From Syncephalis fuscata (Eukaryota > Zoopagomycota > Zoopagomycetes > Zoopagales > Piptocephalidaceae), in assembly GCA_025786725.1 (NCBI GenBank), contig JAHLTZ010000040.1, positions 1 through 64,000 on the forward strand: a stretch of 64,000 bases of DNA. Direction: 5' to 3'. The notes beneath the pieces were generated by a model. That model was not told where the DNA came from and ran no database searches. It saw nothing but the letters and a program-made list of their open reading frames with translations. This document shows positions 22,861 to 36,140 of the stretch, piece by piece. The position numbers and the translations under genes were made by a program. Position 1 is the first letter of the stretch, and each line of letters starts with the position of its first letter.

Positions 22861-25800
22861 ATGACGATACGCGACAACGTTAAACGCGTTGCGCGTCGAG
22901 TACGTCTGGCTACGTTACCGAGCAGATCTAGACGGCAACGACAACGTGCACGCACACCTAGAGAAGATACGATCGATGAAACGTTAGCGTCTTTGGAAGG
23001 GTCGGCGCCACAATCGCCAGGCACGCCACCACGACGAATGCCATATCGTGTAGATAGCCGGTATTCGGCTATGAGCGCCGATGTTCAAACCATTTTACGT
23101 TCACGGCCAGTGGGTCGTAATGGCGCAGATGGTGCCAATACACGCACGATTTACGTTAATTTACCTGCGCCGAGAGGTGCAGCTGCACAACACGGTACAG
23201 TCACCAATCGTATTAAAACAACAAAATATACAGCTTGGAACTTTTTACCTAAAAATCTTTTTGAGCAATTTCGCCGTGCAGCCAATGTTTATTTTTTATT
23301 AATGGCCGCTTTACAAATCGTTCCTTATTTCCAAGTGAACAGTATTCCGTTGACCTTATTTCCTATTTGTTTTGTACTGGCTGTAACCGCATTAAAAGAT
23401 GGATTTGAAGATTGGAAACGTCTTCAACAGGATCGGGCCTTTAATGGCTCGCCTACTTCAACTTTACAGCGATGGCGTAATGTTAACTTTGAACGCGATG
23501 AAGATGAGCCACAGACCGGCTGGCAGGTTTATTTGGATCGATTGCAGCACTGGATACGATGGCCATGGTTTAAACGAAGTGCACAAGCTACTGGGACGAC
23601 ATCATCAACGACAGTCAATCCAGCCTCTCATTTATACCATGCTACAGGAGCGGCTACTCCAACAGTGAGTGCCAGTTCACCATTTCGACATACACTTTCG
23701 ATGGATGATCAGCCAACAACTGGTCTATTAAGACGTACCACTACTTATGATCCATCGATGGCGGCATTTCAGCCAGCCGTTTGGCAAGATGTACGCGTTG
23801 GCGATATTGTATTTCTACGCGACAATGACTCTATTCCAGCCGATTTAGTTGTATTAACTACCAGTGAACCCGACGGCGAATGCTACATTGAAACGAAGAA
23901 TTTAGATGGTGAAACAAATTTAAAGACACGTCGTTGTGTACCAGAAACGGCCCATCTAACTGATGCAGTTGCCTGTGCCCATGCTCGCTTCTACATTGAA
24001 AGTGAAGCACCATCGTCTAATTTGTATGTATATCGCGGTACATTACGTATGGCCGTCCCGAAGCAACAATAACCCGCGAATTAATGACCGATCTTGCATT
24101 AAACGCACAAAAGTCAAATGCGACGACGACGACGAAGATGACTATGGCGTGGCAGAAATGGAAGCCGAAACGGCAGAAGAAGAAGCAGGTCAACGGGCTC
24201 GTCGTTATTTAGCGGATAATTTTGAAGCGGCACGTTTAGATTTAAATAATACTTTATTACGTGGTTCTGTGCTACGAAATACTGGTTGGGTTATTGCTGT
24301 GGCCGTATTTACCGGTGCTGAAACAAAAATTATGCTTAATGCCGGTGCTACGCCTTCAAAGCGTAGTCGTATCGAGAAATTAATGAATCGACAAGTAAGT
24401 AACAACAACAACAACAACAATGTGCTAATTAATTTAATTTACTTTATTATAGGTTATTATTAATTTTATTTTACTATTATTACTTTGTAGTGGCTGTGCC
24501 ATTGGGTATGCCATTTATTATCACAATGGACACGTAATGGTGTCATTGGTGTATTTGTACCCAATGATGGTTCTAATGGACGGGCTGCCATACTTAATTT
24601 CTTGTAAGTGATTTATACATTTTAACGCGCTTTATTACAGTTTATTAATAACTGTATTATTAGAGCATCTCTTATTGTATTCCAAAATATTATTCCTATA
24701 TCTCTTTATATAAGTATTGAGGTAGTAAAAACCTTTCACGCCTTTTGGATATTTAGCGATCTTCGTATGTATGATACAGAAGAAAACCAGCCTTGTGTAC
24801 CAAAAACATGGAACATTTCTGATGATCTTGGCCAGGTTGAATATGTATTCTCGGACAAGACAGGTACATTAACACGTAATGTTATGGAGTTCCGTAAATG
24901 TTCGATTCGTGGTCGCACTTATGGTGAAAAGACACTGAATGAAGATACCGATGCAGCACGTGGAGCACGTCTACGTGAACAAGCAGGGCAAATGAGCCAT
25001 CCAAGTAATAATAACGATGATAGCCACAGTACATTAGATGCCGTAGCCAAAGAGGAAATGAAGCGACAATTTCTTGAGGAGATGCGAGCTGTATTTCAGC
25101 CACGTTATGCCACTATCGATCCTAAATCGTTAACATTTGCCGATCCACAGATATTTAAAGATCTACGTGGTGATGAATTTGATAAATATGCAGCACGTAG
25201 ACCATCCTCAATGCATCCACGTCGATTTAGTGGTGGATCTGATGCATTGTTACGTATACCGGCTATGCAAAGCCATATGTCATTAGGTATGGCATTGGAC
25301 GATGCCGAATTATCGCCGCCAGAGAATGGCGATAGCGATATTGAATCATTGGCTGATGGGGCCATCTCAATGAAAAGTTCCATGTTACGTCAACGACCAA
25401 GATTTATGGGCCACGGTACCATGTCAGGTAGTCCACAAGGCAGTTTTGACCGATCTGGCATGGATTCACAAGGATCCTTATTACTATCGGGTATCCAACC
25501 AGAAACACGATCAGAAGGTATACGTGAATTCTATATGTTACTTGGACTGTGCCACACGGTTATTGTTGAACGACCTGATGAAGAAGAAGAAGGGGCAGGC
25601 GATGATGAAGTATTGGATGAACCTAATCGATCGACTACTGGCACGTCACCTGAGCCATTAGCACCACAGCCATTAGAGCGTATTCTATATCGAGCCGAAT
25701 CACCCGATGAAGATGCACTAGTATCAGCGGCTCGTGATGTTGGCTTTACCTTCCTTGGACGCCGTCGCAATGAACTATTTATTGATGTATTTGGTCGAGT

Positions 25801-27929
25801 CTATACATTTGAGCTGTTAAACATGCTTCCATTCGACAGTACACGTAAGCGAATGTCGATTATTGTTCGTAGACCAGCACCTTGGAATGATATTGTACTC
25901 TACTCTAAAGGCGCCGATAATGTTATTCTTGAACGATTAGGTCCAGGCCAAGATGGCATTGTTAATCAAACTACTGAACATTTGGATGGCTATTCACGAG
26001 ATGGTAAGTAAATAGTTTATTATTTTGCGCTATATTAATTAATTAATTATAGGATTACGTGTACTACTACTTGCTTATAAGCAAATATCTAAGGAAGAAT
26101 ACGACGATTGGCAACGTGGCTATCATGCAGCAAGTACTTCGGTTAATAATCGCGATGCACTGTTAAATGCTTGTGCCGAGGAAATTGAAGATAATCTCAC
26201 TTTAATTGGTGCAACAGCTATTGAAGATAGGCTACAAGAGAATGTACCACAAGTCATTGCATCGCTTCGACATGCCGGTATGAAGGTATGGGTGCTGACC
26301 GGTGATAAGTTAGAGACAGCCATCAATATTGGCTATTCGTGCAGTCTACTTACCCAAGAGATGCATCTATGGACCGTGCGTGGTGATAGTAGTCCACGAC
26401 GAACCATTGATGAATTCATTCGAGTGGCGAGACAGGTAATTGCCGAAGAAGGAACAGCTGTGCTACATCCCATGCGTGAACAAGCACTAGTTATCGATGG
26501 ACAAGCATTGAAGGAAGTGTTGGATGATACACGGGCTCGTCGTTACTTGTTAAGCATGTCAAACCGATGCCGATCGGTTATTTGCTGTCGTGTATCACCA
26601 TTGCAAAAGGCTCAGGTTGTCCATTTGATTCGTAAGGGTCGTCACGCCATTACACTGGCCATTGGTGATGGCGCCAACGATGTCAGCATGATCCAAACGG
26701 CCAATATTGGTGTGGCCATTGCCGGTAAAGAAGGTCTGCAAGCCTCTATGTCGTCCGATTATACCATTGCTCAGTTCCAGTATCTAAAAACACTGTTACT
26801 TGTTCATGGTCAATGGTCGTATTTACGAGTGGCTGAAATGATTTTAAACTTTTTTTACAAAAATGTACTTTATGCATTTACCGTATTCTTTTATCAAATC
26901 TACTGCGGGTAAGTAATTGTGTGATTGATTGCTTAATTAGTGATACTAACATCTAATCTAGATTTTCTGCCAATATTTTTTTCGACTATACGTATGTACA
27001 GTTATACAATTTGGTATTTACAGTGGCCCCTGTTGTAGTATTGGGCTGTTGTGACCAAGCCATTAATGCACCACGTGCCTTGGCCTATCCAGCGCTGTAT
27101 CGATTAGGTATTGATCAGAAGCGTTACAATACCAAACGTTTCTGGATCTATATTCTTGAAGCGGCAGTCCATGCAGCAGTTATCTATTTTATCTTCTATG
27201 GTATTTATGAAACGGATCCAACTTTACATCGTGGTTTTAGCAGTGATCAATACGACTTTTCATCGGCCGTTATCACCACTGTAGTCATTACAGCCACGCT
27301 ATTTGTTGGTTCAATACCTATTCATGGAACTGGATGATGCATGCCGCAGTATGGATCACTATTGTTATTGTTATTGTTTATCTGCCTGTATTATCGGCCA
27401 TATCAGTATCGCCCCTTTATGGAGTGGCCAATATTGTTTATGGCCAGGGTAATTTCTGGTTTGCTCTACCGTTGGCCATTATGCTCGCTATGTTACCACG
27501 TTATCTTATCACATTTATTAAGCAATATCTCTTCCTGAAGACATAGATATTGTTCGAGAGATGCAGAAATATCATCTGGACGGTATTAAAGCCCAGAAGC
27601 ATTTTGGTGCCGATAGCCAATTTGAAGATGAAGAGTCGGGTATTGCTACTGATAATCACGAGGCAGTACGGTCATCATTGCCACCACCACCACCACCTGT
27701 CTATTCAGTGCCTATGGCTGAATTGGATCTGCGGCAATCCAATGCGGCGACTACAGCATTGCCGCCCAGCAGCTATCCACCAATGGCTACCAGTGCTAAT
27801 AGGACTACTGGACATATCTCTGCATCACCGACCAATGATCATCTTGATGGCATTACATTACTAACTGGTGATGATGGACACATTTACGATGGTGCAGTTA
27901 TCTATAATCATCGACCATCAACTCATTAG
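22861..27929 (+). CDS. P4-ATPase phospholipid flippase, Dnf-like
   Basis: Five exons: 22861-24394, 24453-24603, 24664-26003, 26053-26908 and 26962-27929. They encode about 1617 aa. Visible motifs in order: TM1-2 (FRRAANVYFLLMAAL), the actuator region (NLDGETNLKTR), PISLYISIE in TM4, DKTGTLTRN with the phosphorylated Asp, the N domain (YRAESPDEDALVSAARDVGF, LYSKGADNVI), TGDKLETAINIGYS, GDGANDVSMI, then the C-terminal membrane segments. The Ala/Gly-rich basic N terminus and the Pro/Ser-rich C terminus are disordered. The family flips aminophospholipids or lysolipids to the cytosolic leaflet with a Cdc50 partner; the subclass is inferred. Five single-base losses break the frame: about 24049-24053, 24110-24125, 24521-24530, 27312-27322 and 27534-27541. 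Counting five lost bases gives a length divisible by three, so this is one gene and not several. Confidence 0.92.
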
Positions 27930-28289
27930 CCTTTGTATCTAATAAAAATATTTGTGTTATTAGCTATCGATATAAACAAAGGGATTTTATTATTATTAAT
28001 TAACTAAAGCTTTGATAATGATAGTAAATATTGCCTAATTTTTATAATTTGTAATTTGTTTTTTGACACAATTAATATATAAATTTACGTATATTTTTAA
28101 ATAAAGTTTTTAAGCAAATCAAATTTATTAAAAACATACGTAAATCTGAGTCAGACTAATTGATCTTTTTTGTCAGCAATGCTGAAACACAAAGAAAATA
28201 AAGTTTTAGATGTTCTAGTTGCACGCATATACATGGAAACACATATTCACCTCTTTCTTAACAATTCAATTAATTACTTTATATCTACT
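27930..28289. other. AT-rich spacer between flippase and LITAF genes
   Basis: Probably the flippase 3' UTR and the promoter of the next gene. Nothing else is seen. Confidence 0.5.
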
Positions 28290-29253
28290 ATGAGCTCATC
28301 ACCGCCACCTCCATCTGCGCCGCAACGTCAATATTTACGCGATGAAAATCCGCCATCGAGTCGAATGCGGGCATCGATGCCGGCTGAGCGATTAAACGCT
28401 GGCCCGGAAACATGGCGATTTGCGCTCAATGATGATGAAATATCGCGCGAACATGGGCCGCCACAACAAGCACCGAATCTAGGTGTTACTAGAAGTCAAA
28501 GTGGTCGTAGTATTACTAATAATAATGCTACTAATAGCAGAAGCAGTATAAATGGTGATCGACAGATTGCCGCCGCAGCTGCATCATCTTCACGCACTAA
28601 TGGTTGGCATGGGTGGGGCGTCGACGATCGGGCGATTCTGATACTGATTCAAGCGATGATGAAGATGCAGCATCAATGCGTCGAGTACCCCGTGCATTGA
28701 CCGCCCATCGACTTGAAGATGCCACGGCACCACAAGGCCCACCCCCTTCTTATCACGATAGTAGAGCTGATCCACTATTTCTACGCGGATCGACGAGTCA
28801 TCAGCCGACTCGACCTGGATCAATGGTGGTGCCGCACGGAGCACAGGATGAGAAAGCAGCGCGATTATTGCAGCGACAAGAGGCGGAAGGACTCGTTCGT
28901 CGTGGTGATGGTGGCGCCGCACTCGGTGAAGGCTACGGCCAAGAGGAGCGTCAAATGATTAGCTCGCATTATAATCCCGATGCTTGTTGGTGTCCTCGGT
29001 GTGAGACGTCGGTTATACCGCGCGTTATACGCTTTCCTGGTAAGTTAGTAATAATAGTAGTAATATATATATTATTGACTAATTTGCACTATTTATAATA
29101 GGTGTTTATGCGGTAATTTTGGCCGTAATTATTCTAGTTATTTTCTGGCCACTCTTTTGGATTCCATTTCTATTTCCCGAGTGTATGGATAAACGATATC
29201 GTTGTCCTAATTGCGGTGCGACACTTACGCCGCCTCATGACAATATCTACTAG
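28290..29253 (+). CDS. LITAF-domain membrane-associated protein
   Basis: Two exons (28290-29039 and 29102-29253), about 300 aa. A long disordered region (MSSSPPPPSAPQ, Asn/Ser-rich, then acidic SDTDSSDDEDAASM) includes the PY-type motif GPPPSYHD, a possible WW-domain ligand. The C-terminal LITAF zinc module follows: CWCPRC, a 23-residue hydrophobic stretch (VYAVILAVIILVIFW), then CMDKRYRCPNCGATL. LITAF proteins sit on the cytosolic face of late endosomes and lysosomes and act with NEDD4-type ligases and ESCRT. One base is lost in the G-rich segment near 28600-28618; restoring the count makes the length divisible by three. The ATG at 28290 is chosen because the upstream in-frame Met (28170) adds an unlike, AT-rich stretch. 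Confidence 0.85.
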
Positions 29254-29460
29254 CCAAGGTCGCTTTAGAATGGTTTGTTGTGTTCTTTGAGTTGGCATAG
29301 CGCCATGTAGCATTTATTAAAATAAATTGTTTAAAATTAAAAGCTAGAATCAAATGATATACTAGACACGTCATTAATGTAATATTACTAGTATATATAA
29401 ATAAGACATTTGCTTCAATGAGTACTATCACTATTGTTAAATTGCTATTTATTTTATAAA

Positions 29461-30751
29461 TTAAATCATTGCAGGTTCAATTGACGTATCTATCCAATCG
29501 TATTGATCAAGCTTTGCATTGGGCACTAGTGTTCGTCTCAATCTCATACCATCGTAGGTTGGTCGAATGTGAATATCGTTTTCTGATTCCAAATCTGTTA
29601 GCTCTTTTACCATTGCGTCGTGTTCTAGCATATGCGTAAAATCAATCAAAAAGGAACGCTTTGCTTTGATGCTGAAACATTCATCGATTGCTTGCTGGTA
29701 ACTAAAATGTGATATAAATGGTGTTACTATAAAGATAAAAGCTAGTCAGCTAATATATAAATTAAATGCCTGTTTGATACTTGCGTTGAAGTGCATCAAG
29801 TACAATTACTTCGAGATTAGAAAGGTGTGAACGAGTAGTAGCAGGGATGTAATTAACATCGGCGATATAGGCAAACTGATCCATAAGCACACCGACATTA
29901 TAAAATATTTCTCCATCAGCATCGTATCCGTGGTGAACTGTTTTATTATATTATTAATTAATGTTATAGCATTTATATATTAACTGTACCTGGAAGAGGT
30001 GTAATTTCAATATTTCTCTCTAAAACAAGCGGTTTATTCTCATTAAATGTGCGAAACTCGAGCGCAGCAACATTGCCACCACCTTAATTAATTGTAAGTA
30101 ATCCGCTGATTGCTTTAAGCCTGTCTTACCTGTTGCTTTTCTACGATCTACAAGATAAGGAAAGGCAGCGTGTACAACTTCGAGTGTTTTAGCAGTAGCA
30201 TAAATAGGAATATTGGTGCCTTGAACTGCTGAAAACGAGCGCAGGTCATCGAGACCGAATATAGCATCAGCATGACCATGCGTTAGAAGGACTGCATCAA
30301 TCTTATTGATTCTGTAGCGAGGAAAGCAATCGAGTGCAGAAGCTATTATTTACCATATAAATAAATAAATAAAATTAATACACCGAGAATACACGCTGTT
30401 ATACCTACTGTAGAAGGTTTTACCACAATCGACTAGCAAATTACTATAAGGTTATAAGGTTATGGCTGAATGTTAGCTATGGCCGGCAATTCCATGAATT
30501 GTATTGGTTGTTTTAACTTACAATAAAGAGCCATCTGGACGTTGCCAGCGTGCCACAATACTAGTGTTTCGTCGACGATTCTTACGACCAGCATGTGTCA
30601 TTGCCACTTTACACGCACGGCAGCCAGGTCTTTCTTCAATCGACAAACATGTAACGTTAGGCAGACAGCCTGACGTGCCAGTGCCTAGAAATATTACTTC
30701 TACCAGGCAAGGCTTGTCGGCAGCAGAGAGCATTTGCGATTCAAGTAACAT
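29461..30751 (-). CDS. Metallo-beta-lactamase-fold hydrolase
   Basis: Six exons: 30751-30522, 30443-30409, 30342-30130, 30082-29990, 29937-29781 and 29701-29461. They give 322 aa with all phases closing. The start LVEVIFLGTGTSGCLPN, the insert NLLVDCGKTFY and the metal motif LLTHGHADAIFGLDDLR (HxHxD type) are typical of the PhnP-like MBL hydrolases widespread in fungi (S. pombe C777.06c type). VHHGYDADGEIFYNVG and IADVNYIP follow, then DFTHMLEHDAM with a further metal-ligand His. The substrate is unknown; a phosphodiester is likely by family analogy. The start is uncertain between Met codons at 30751, 30733 and further upstream. Confidence 0.88.
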
Positions 30752-31344
30752 TATATATTGGTGAAAGAGTACAGGAAAAAATAAAGGACGTATTGGTGCA
30801 GGATAATAATATAAATCTGGGATTACCTTTACTGATTTCAACTAAAGCCAAATTGCCATTTCAACAATAACATTATTGAATTACTTGATACTAAAGTTGT
30901 TGCTGCAAATTATTGTGTTGCAAATACTAATTGACTTCATTCTGTTAAAGCTGCACTTTTATCATTACACTATTCTACGTATATTTTATCATATGGTATC
31001 TCAATGAATCAATCAGTAAGATATCGGTAATGTAATACCGATATTTTATATAGTAGATTAACTGAGTTCTAATTTCATGGTAATATACATATTGTGCATA
31101 TTTTACTAATTAATATACATTATCCATTCGCCATACTAAATATCGTTTTATTATGTTAGTCGTATCTATAAACTACTCAAATAGCTATATAAACAATGTT
31201 ATTATCCAATAAAAAAAACTTACTGATTGTTACTTAGAATATTAATACAATTTATTTATAATTAGTGTTTTAATGTTATTAAATAAATAGGAAAAGTGCA
31301 TGTTTTACTAATGAATGTTTATTTGATAGCACACGCAATAGACA

Positions 31345-31375
<31 letters not shown>

Positions 31376-32138
31376 GAGGGGAAAGAGTGTATAAATATTG
31401 AAGCATGCTATTGTGCGTGCAATCTTAGCAGATTAAACGGGCATTGTAATCTGCGGACTGCATGACGCATGATATAATAATGGCCTGGGTCCCAATGGGT
31501 CGAAGAATACGCATTGATGTAGCGTACTAATAATGGCAAATCAAACTGGTTCTGCGTTCTGTGAGCACAATCATTAAAATAGTGTTTACTTGCTGATCGT
31601 TTAAAATTGTCCTATCAAATCAAAGCGGAGTTTAAATAAAATAGTATGCAGAGTATGGATGCAGAACTAGCATATGGTCGCCTTGACAATATGAGGCGTT
31701 GGATTTATTCGCAGTTTACTAGGAAATGTGCTCAACGGGTCATTAATATACATATAGTATTAGTTGTAATTTATAGCAATGTAATAAACTAACATTAATA
31801 ATAAACTAAATGTTTAGTTTTATTTAATCATGGCTATAAGGGCCAAAAATGAATAAGAAAACAAAAAAGTACTAAAGTAAAATATTAGAACATGCCACCA
31901 GTACGATGGCCGAATCTTTGCTATAACTTTTATAACAATGATCAGTGCATAAAGAGTAGACCAAAGATTCTTAAATTATTATTGTTTGTGTAGCATTTGG
32001 CGGTGACAATGTGATTGTTGGTCAACAACACAAAGAGAATTTAGAGGAATTTAACTTCTAGTCTTATATCCAGTTTTAAGTAGCACACTAGGTCTTAAAA
32101 ACTTATTGTACGGTTTAAGTTATTGCTATACACTGACT
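30752..32138. other. AT-rich intergenic region with microsatellite
   Basis: 1.4 kb without a credible gene. A (TA)n(TG)n microsatellite lies at about 31346-31374. The patch 31430-31580 is less AT-rich but has no useful frame. Confidence 0.55.
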
Positions 32139-33168
32139 CTATAATAGTGTCATATGCGAGACTGAGTGGGCTTGCGATGATTTTACGCCAAAAACTTTTG
32201 GCATAGGCATATTACGAGCACAATTATTACTAACTGGAGCACTGAGTGACACGACTCGTTTACGCGAAGTGTCGCAATGATAAACTAAAATGGTTGAAGT
32301 TATTACCCTGAATCTTTGGTTAGTAAAATACATAGATAGTTGTTTAGTGGCTGCAAACTTACCAATCTGCGACAAAGAACATATCCGAATAGTTGCTGAA
32401 TACTTTGGATAAAATACCGACTGCACAAATAACATTAAAACACACCACTAAACACATTGTTTGAATGCCATCGCGTGTTAACCGTTTCCACGCTTCAGAG
32501 CCGAACGCCTTGTATTGTTTGTAGGCAATATAACAGACAATTCCCGAAAAAAGAATATTAATAGGAATAGTGACGCTAAACCAGTATAGAGGAACAATAT
32601 CCGAATAGTGGACGACACAGCCTCCATCGAGCTCTGTAGTGGCCCATGAGAACGCAAGGAAAAAAGGTATGAATATCAGTAATGGTACCATAAGTATAAT
32701 ACCAACAATTAGAATCCATTGCTTTTTTAAAAGGATAAGATATGCTTTTTGTAACATAATGGCAGTGGTGCTTACGCTTGAGAGAGCGCAAGCAATGCTA
32801 AAATACCAAATTGATACTCGACAGTTTAATACGTCGAAAAGATAGAGAACTACAACGGTTGTCCAGCCAATGCCAAGCAGCGATGATATTAAGCAGCACC
32901 ATCCCGATAGAATCTGTGGCCGACTTATCGTCATACGCAATGAAATCAGAAGATTTTGTGCAAATATAAAAGTAATAAATATGTTTGCAACAGTTTGAAC
33001 ATAAAGGCTTGCTAGTCGGGTATGAGCAGCACGTAGATCGCCTGATGTTTCTGCTATGTACTCGTACATATATTTTTCACCAGTTGGATGGAGAGGAACA
33101 CCCAGCAAATGAGTGGCATTGTGCATCCATTCTGTATCCTTGCCGTCAAATACAAAGTTGGTATTCAT
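32139..33168 (-). CDS. 7TM receptor-like protein, family copy 1
   Basis: Two exons (33168-32363 and 32307-32139), 324 aa. After an extracellular N terminus of about 53 residues with one N-glycosylation site (NAT), seven hydrophobic helices are visible: about 54-77, 86-111, 117-140, 151-174, 190-214, 236-256 and 262-281. The last spans the splice junction (FFVADW / VITSTILVYHC). C116 and C184 sit where GPCRs carry the TM3-ECL2 disulfide. The third cytoplasmic loop carries YKQYKAFGSEAWKRLTRDGIQ. A Ser/Lys-rich tail follows. I cannot assign it to a known GPCR class. It is about 78% identical by eye to the copy at 53748 and more distant from the copy at 37829; all three share the intron position. 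A receptor role is inferred from topology only. Confidence 0.85.
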
Positions 33169-33322
33169 ATTTTTATATAAAAAATGTATACAAGCAGGAT
33201 ATGAAATGTAGAAACAAGTAACAGGAAATAAAAACGGCTTATTAAAAAAATTTATAATGTGCCCAGAGTCAGAGTTTATGGGCGATGAGGGGCACGAGTT
33301 TTTTTGTTAACCAATGGAAGAA

Positions 33323-33350
33323 CAATGAAAGCTGGTTTATAGCCATGCAA
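33323..33350 (-). promoter_or_regulatory. Conserved promoter block of 7TM copy 1
   Basis: A 28 bp block matches the block upstream of the third 7TM gene (53546-53573) at 27 of 28 positions. It contains GGCTATAAACC on the gene strand (a possible TATA box) and is followed at a similar distance by CCATTGG, an inverted CCAAT box. It lies about 155 bp before the ATG. Confidence 0.65.
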
Positions 33351-34500
33351 AAAACAACGCACGTTACAGCAGAAATTTGACAACACGCCTATGGCATGCA
33401 TTAGTTTGTGTCCATGCGCTCCATGCAAAGTTACTGAATTGTTTTACCATAGAACTTGAATATTATTACTATAGTGGGCTGTGGCGTCTCTTCTTGAATG
33501 TCGCAGCTATGGCATCATATGGTATAGCGGGACAAGCGCAGGTAAATAAAAGAATAGGTTTATTTGAATTCTACAGTAGGGGCCTACATAGTACCAAAAA
33601 ATATGACTAAAATAGAAGTTATTACAAAGGAATACAAAGGCATATGAAGGAGCTATCAATTTCCAAAAATGCTAATTACGTATAGACAATGAGTCATTTG
33701 TGATTGTTTTAATTATGCATACACTTTGCAATCTGATTCGGTGATTGTTCATTGTTCCAAATTTATGCCTTTACAAATCTAGCCTATTGAACATTAACCA
33801 ATATAAATAAATTTGGTAAACCATTAAAATGTTTCTCTATTTATATCTATGCTGAAATAATTGTAATATTGTTTATATTTTACTAAAGGTTATTTATCAT
33901 ATGCACTCATTATGTTCACTCAATAGTATGCACTTGGCTTTACTATTATTATTTGTGTGTGTTTTTTATTCATTTGGGACTGATATCGTTTTATTATAAG
34001 TAAAAGGATTTACTAGGAATTTGCATACGCAGTATACATTAGTCAATTTTCTACCAATGATTATGTCGCAACTTAACATCCTGCATTTGTATATTGTTTT
34101 GTATGCCATAAGCACGATATCTATTATGATAGTTATTTTATTGAATTAAAACTAATTAATAAAATAGCTAATCAAAATCATTCATATAAATAGTTTAGCA
34201 AAATCAGTAGTTTTACAACATTTGCCTGATGAAAGCTGGTCTTATTAATTTTTAAACTCCGTTACGACTTGCATAAATCCGGTCGGAGTTTAAGTTTATT
34301 TTTTTATTTCCAAAAAAGTATGGAGTTAAAGTAAAATAGTTCCCCTTCCTAAATGATATAAGTGTTATCAAATACTAACCAACTATATTATAAGCCATTC
34401 AATACCGTCGTAATATTAGCAATGTGTTTATTGTTTTAATCCAAATATAATAGCAGTAATATGTTATAGTTTATTAAGTAAATATAATTATTTTTTTTAC
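33351..34500. other. AT-rich intergenic region
   Basis: No gene is supported. The open frame at 33377-33610 has no family resemblance. A small inverted repeat AAACTCCG / CGGAGTTT with a 20 nt spacer lies near 34253-34292. Confidence 0.5.
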
Positions 34501-35650
34501 AGATATTAACATATTGCAGTTAGTTACACTTAATGCAGATACATTGACATTGCTCATTTTAACAATAATATCAGCGGTCTATTTATATTATTTTCAGTAT
34601 ACTAATATTAAATAATTTATTAGTCATTATTGTTTTGTTTGGTGGTCAAATAACTATTTTAATAACATCCAATCTATTGAACATGATGATGAGTGGTGAG
34701 TGACATTAGTAATCAGATACTCGTCATCATAGATTCGTTATCCAGTATGCATATATCATCACAGTATGTGTTATTACTATATATACCCGTCACTTTGCTT
34801 GATCAACATTAAAATCATAACTAGTTAGCATGATCTAGTTTATTTATAAATAATCTTAATAAAACATACCTCTGTTCATATTCATATTATTTGTTTTACC
34901 AATATAACTCAATAACAAACTAAGTGCGATATGTCAATTTATTAATAAAAGAGTTGGAATCATATTGACAACGGTTATAGACAGCGTATAGCCAATATAT
35001 AATAAAATGATAAACATTATAATGAATATGCAATATTGAACGATATTAGCAATGTTCAAGTTGTTGAGTATATATGCATGAGCAGATGACCAACATTAGT
35101 CAAACTTTATTAATAATAGAGCTAGAGCAAAAATAAAAAGCAGTTTGGATAAAGGAAAATTGGGCGAGTATATAATGATATATAAAATGATAAATGTACG
35201 GTAAGTATAAAATGATGTTAAAGTTACAGCGTATATAATGCAATAAGTGGAATGAGTAAAGTATATAGAAGCATATAAACAATAGAATGTGTCTAATATA
35301 TTGTAGAATGCTATATAATAGTATATAGTGTAATGGGAACGATATAAATAAATAAACTATATATGTGTACTGGATATATGAATACTGAATAATAAATCTA
35401 TGATGACGAGTATTTTGGACCCTGATGTAAATTACTCTTAGTTTCATGTTCAATAAAAAGAAAGTTTAATTTAAATGTGTGAATATTATTCAATGTAGTC
35501 ACTTGACCACCAAACAAACGACAAATGTGATGATTTAATTATTACTATTTTTACCATTCGTTTCCATGTTTATTAAAACGAAAATGTTTAATTTAAATGT
35601 GTGAATATTATCAAGTTTAATCATTTGACATTTAAACAAACAATAAATGA
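34500..35650. mobile_element. Dispersed repeat R1, copy B with inverted terminal arms
   Basis: The left arm (about 34620-34760, plus orientation) carries TTTGGTGGTCAAATAACT, CTATTGAACATGATGATGAG and ACTCGTCATCATAGATTCG. The right arm (about 35395-35535) carries the same sequence inverted (ATGATGACGAGTATTTTGG, TTTCATGTTCAATAAA, TTGACCACCAAAC). A second tandem unit of the right arm follows at about 35540-35650. The interior (about 34760-35395) is AT-rich with no coding capacity. The right half is related to copy A at 200-700. The structure fits a non-autonomous element with long inverted ends built from repeated subunits. No transposase is seen. Confidence 0.7.
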
Positions 35651-36140
35651 CTAGTAAATTGTTTAATGTACAAAAAGAAGGTTATTTTTACTTAATTAAT
35701 AAATGAGATGATATATACAATATTCTAATATAAACCATAAATCAAATGACATTGTACATAAAAAGACTACGAACAAATTGAAATATAGAGGTGGGAATTG
35801 TTCGGGTGATGGAATAAATGAAAGAATAAAAATCAGTTGCATAAAATCAAGTATATTCATAAAACAATGTCATCAGCAAAACAATGTCAACATTGCCAAA
35901 AAAGTATTTTGATGAATTACTATCTGAAAATTGCCGCCACGTAACATTTTTAGAAAGGCACAGTGATGAGTTACTAGCTATATAAATAAATAAAATGTAT
36001 CCGTTTTAACAAGTCTGAATCTATCACAATTGTGCGCACACATTATTTGGCCTTTAAAAACAATCTACAATTTACAACTCCCCTTATCTCCGGCTTTTCT
36101 CCTTCTTTTGCTTTTAGTTTGGACTAGTAAACTTACGAAT
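35651..36140. other. MTAP upstream region
   Basis: AT-rich. The last 150 bp before the ATG contain GGCCTTTAAAAACA (36051-36064) and a pyrimidine-rich leader that could serve as the promoter. Confidence 0.5.

Noticed and set aside
11104-27541. Programmed ribosomal frameshifting in the LPMO and flippase genes
   Set aside because: The break sites share no slippery motif or following structure and occur up to five times in one gene. Consensus base loss explains them better.
33377-33610. 77-codon plus-strand frame behind 7TM copy 1
   Set aside because: No recognisable domain or splice partner, and it overlaps the promoter side of the 7TM gene.
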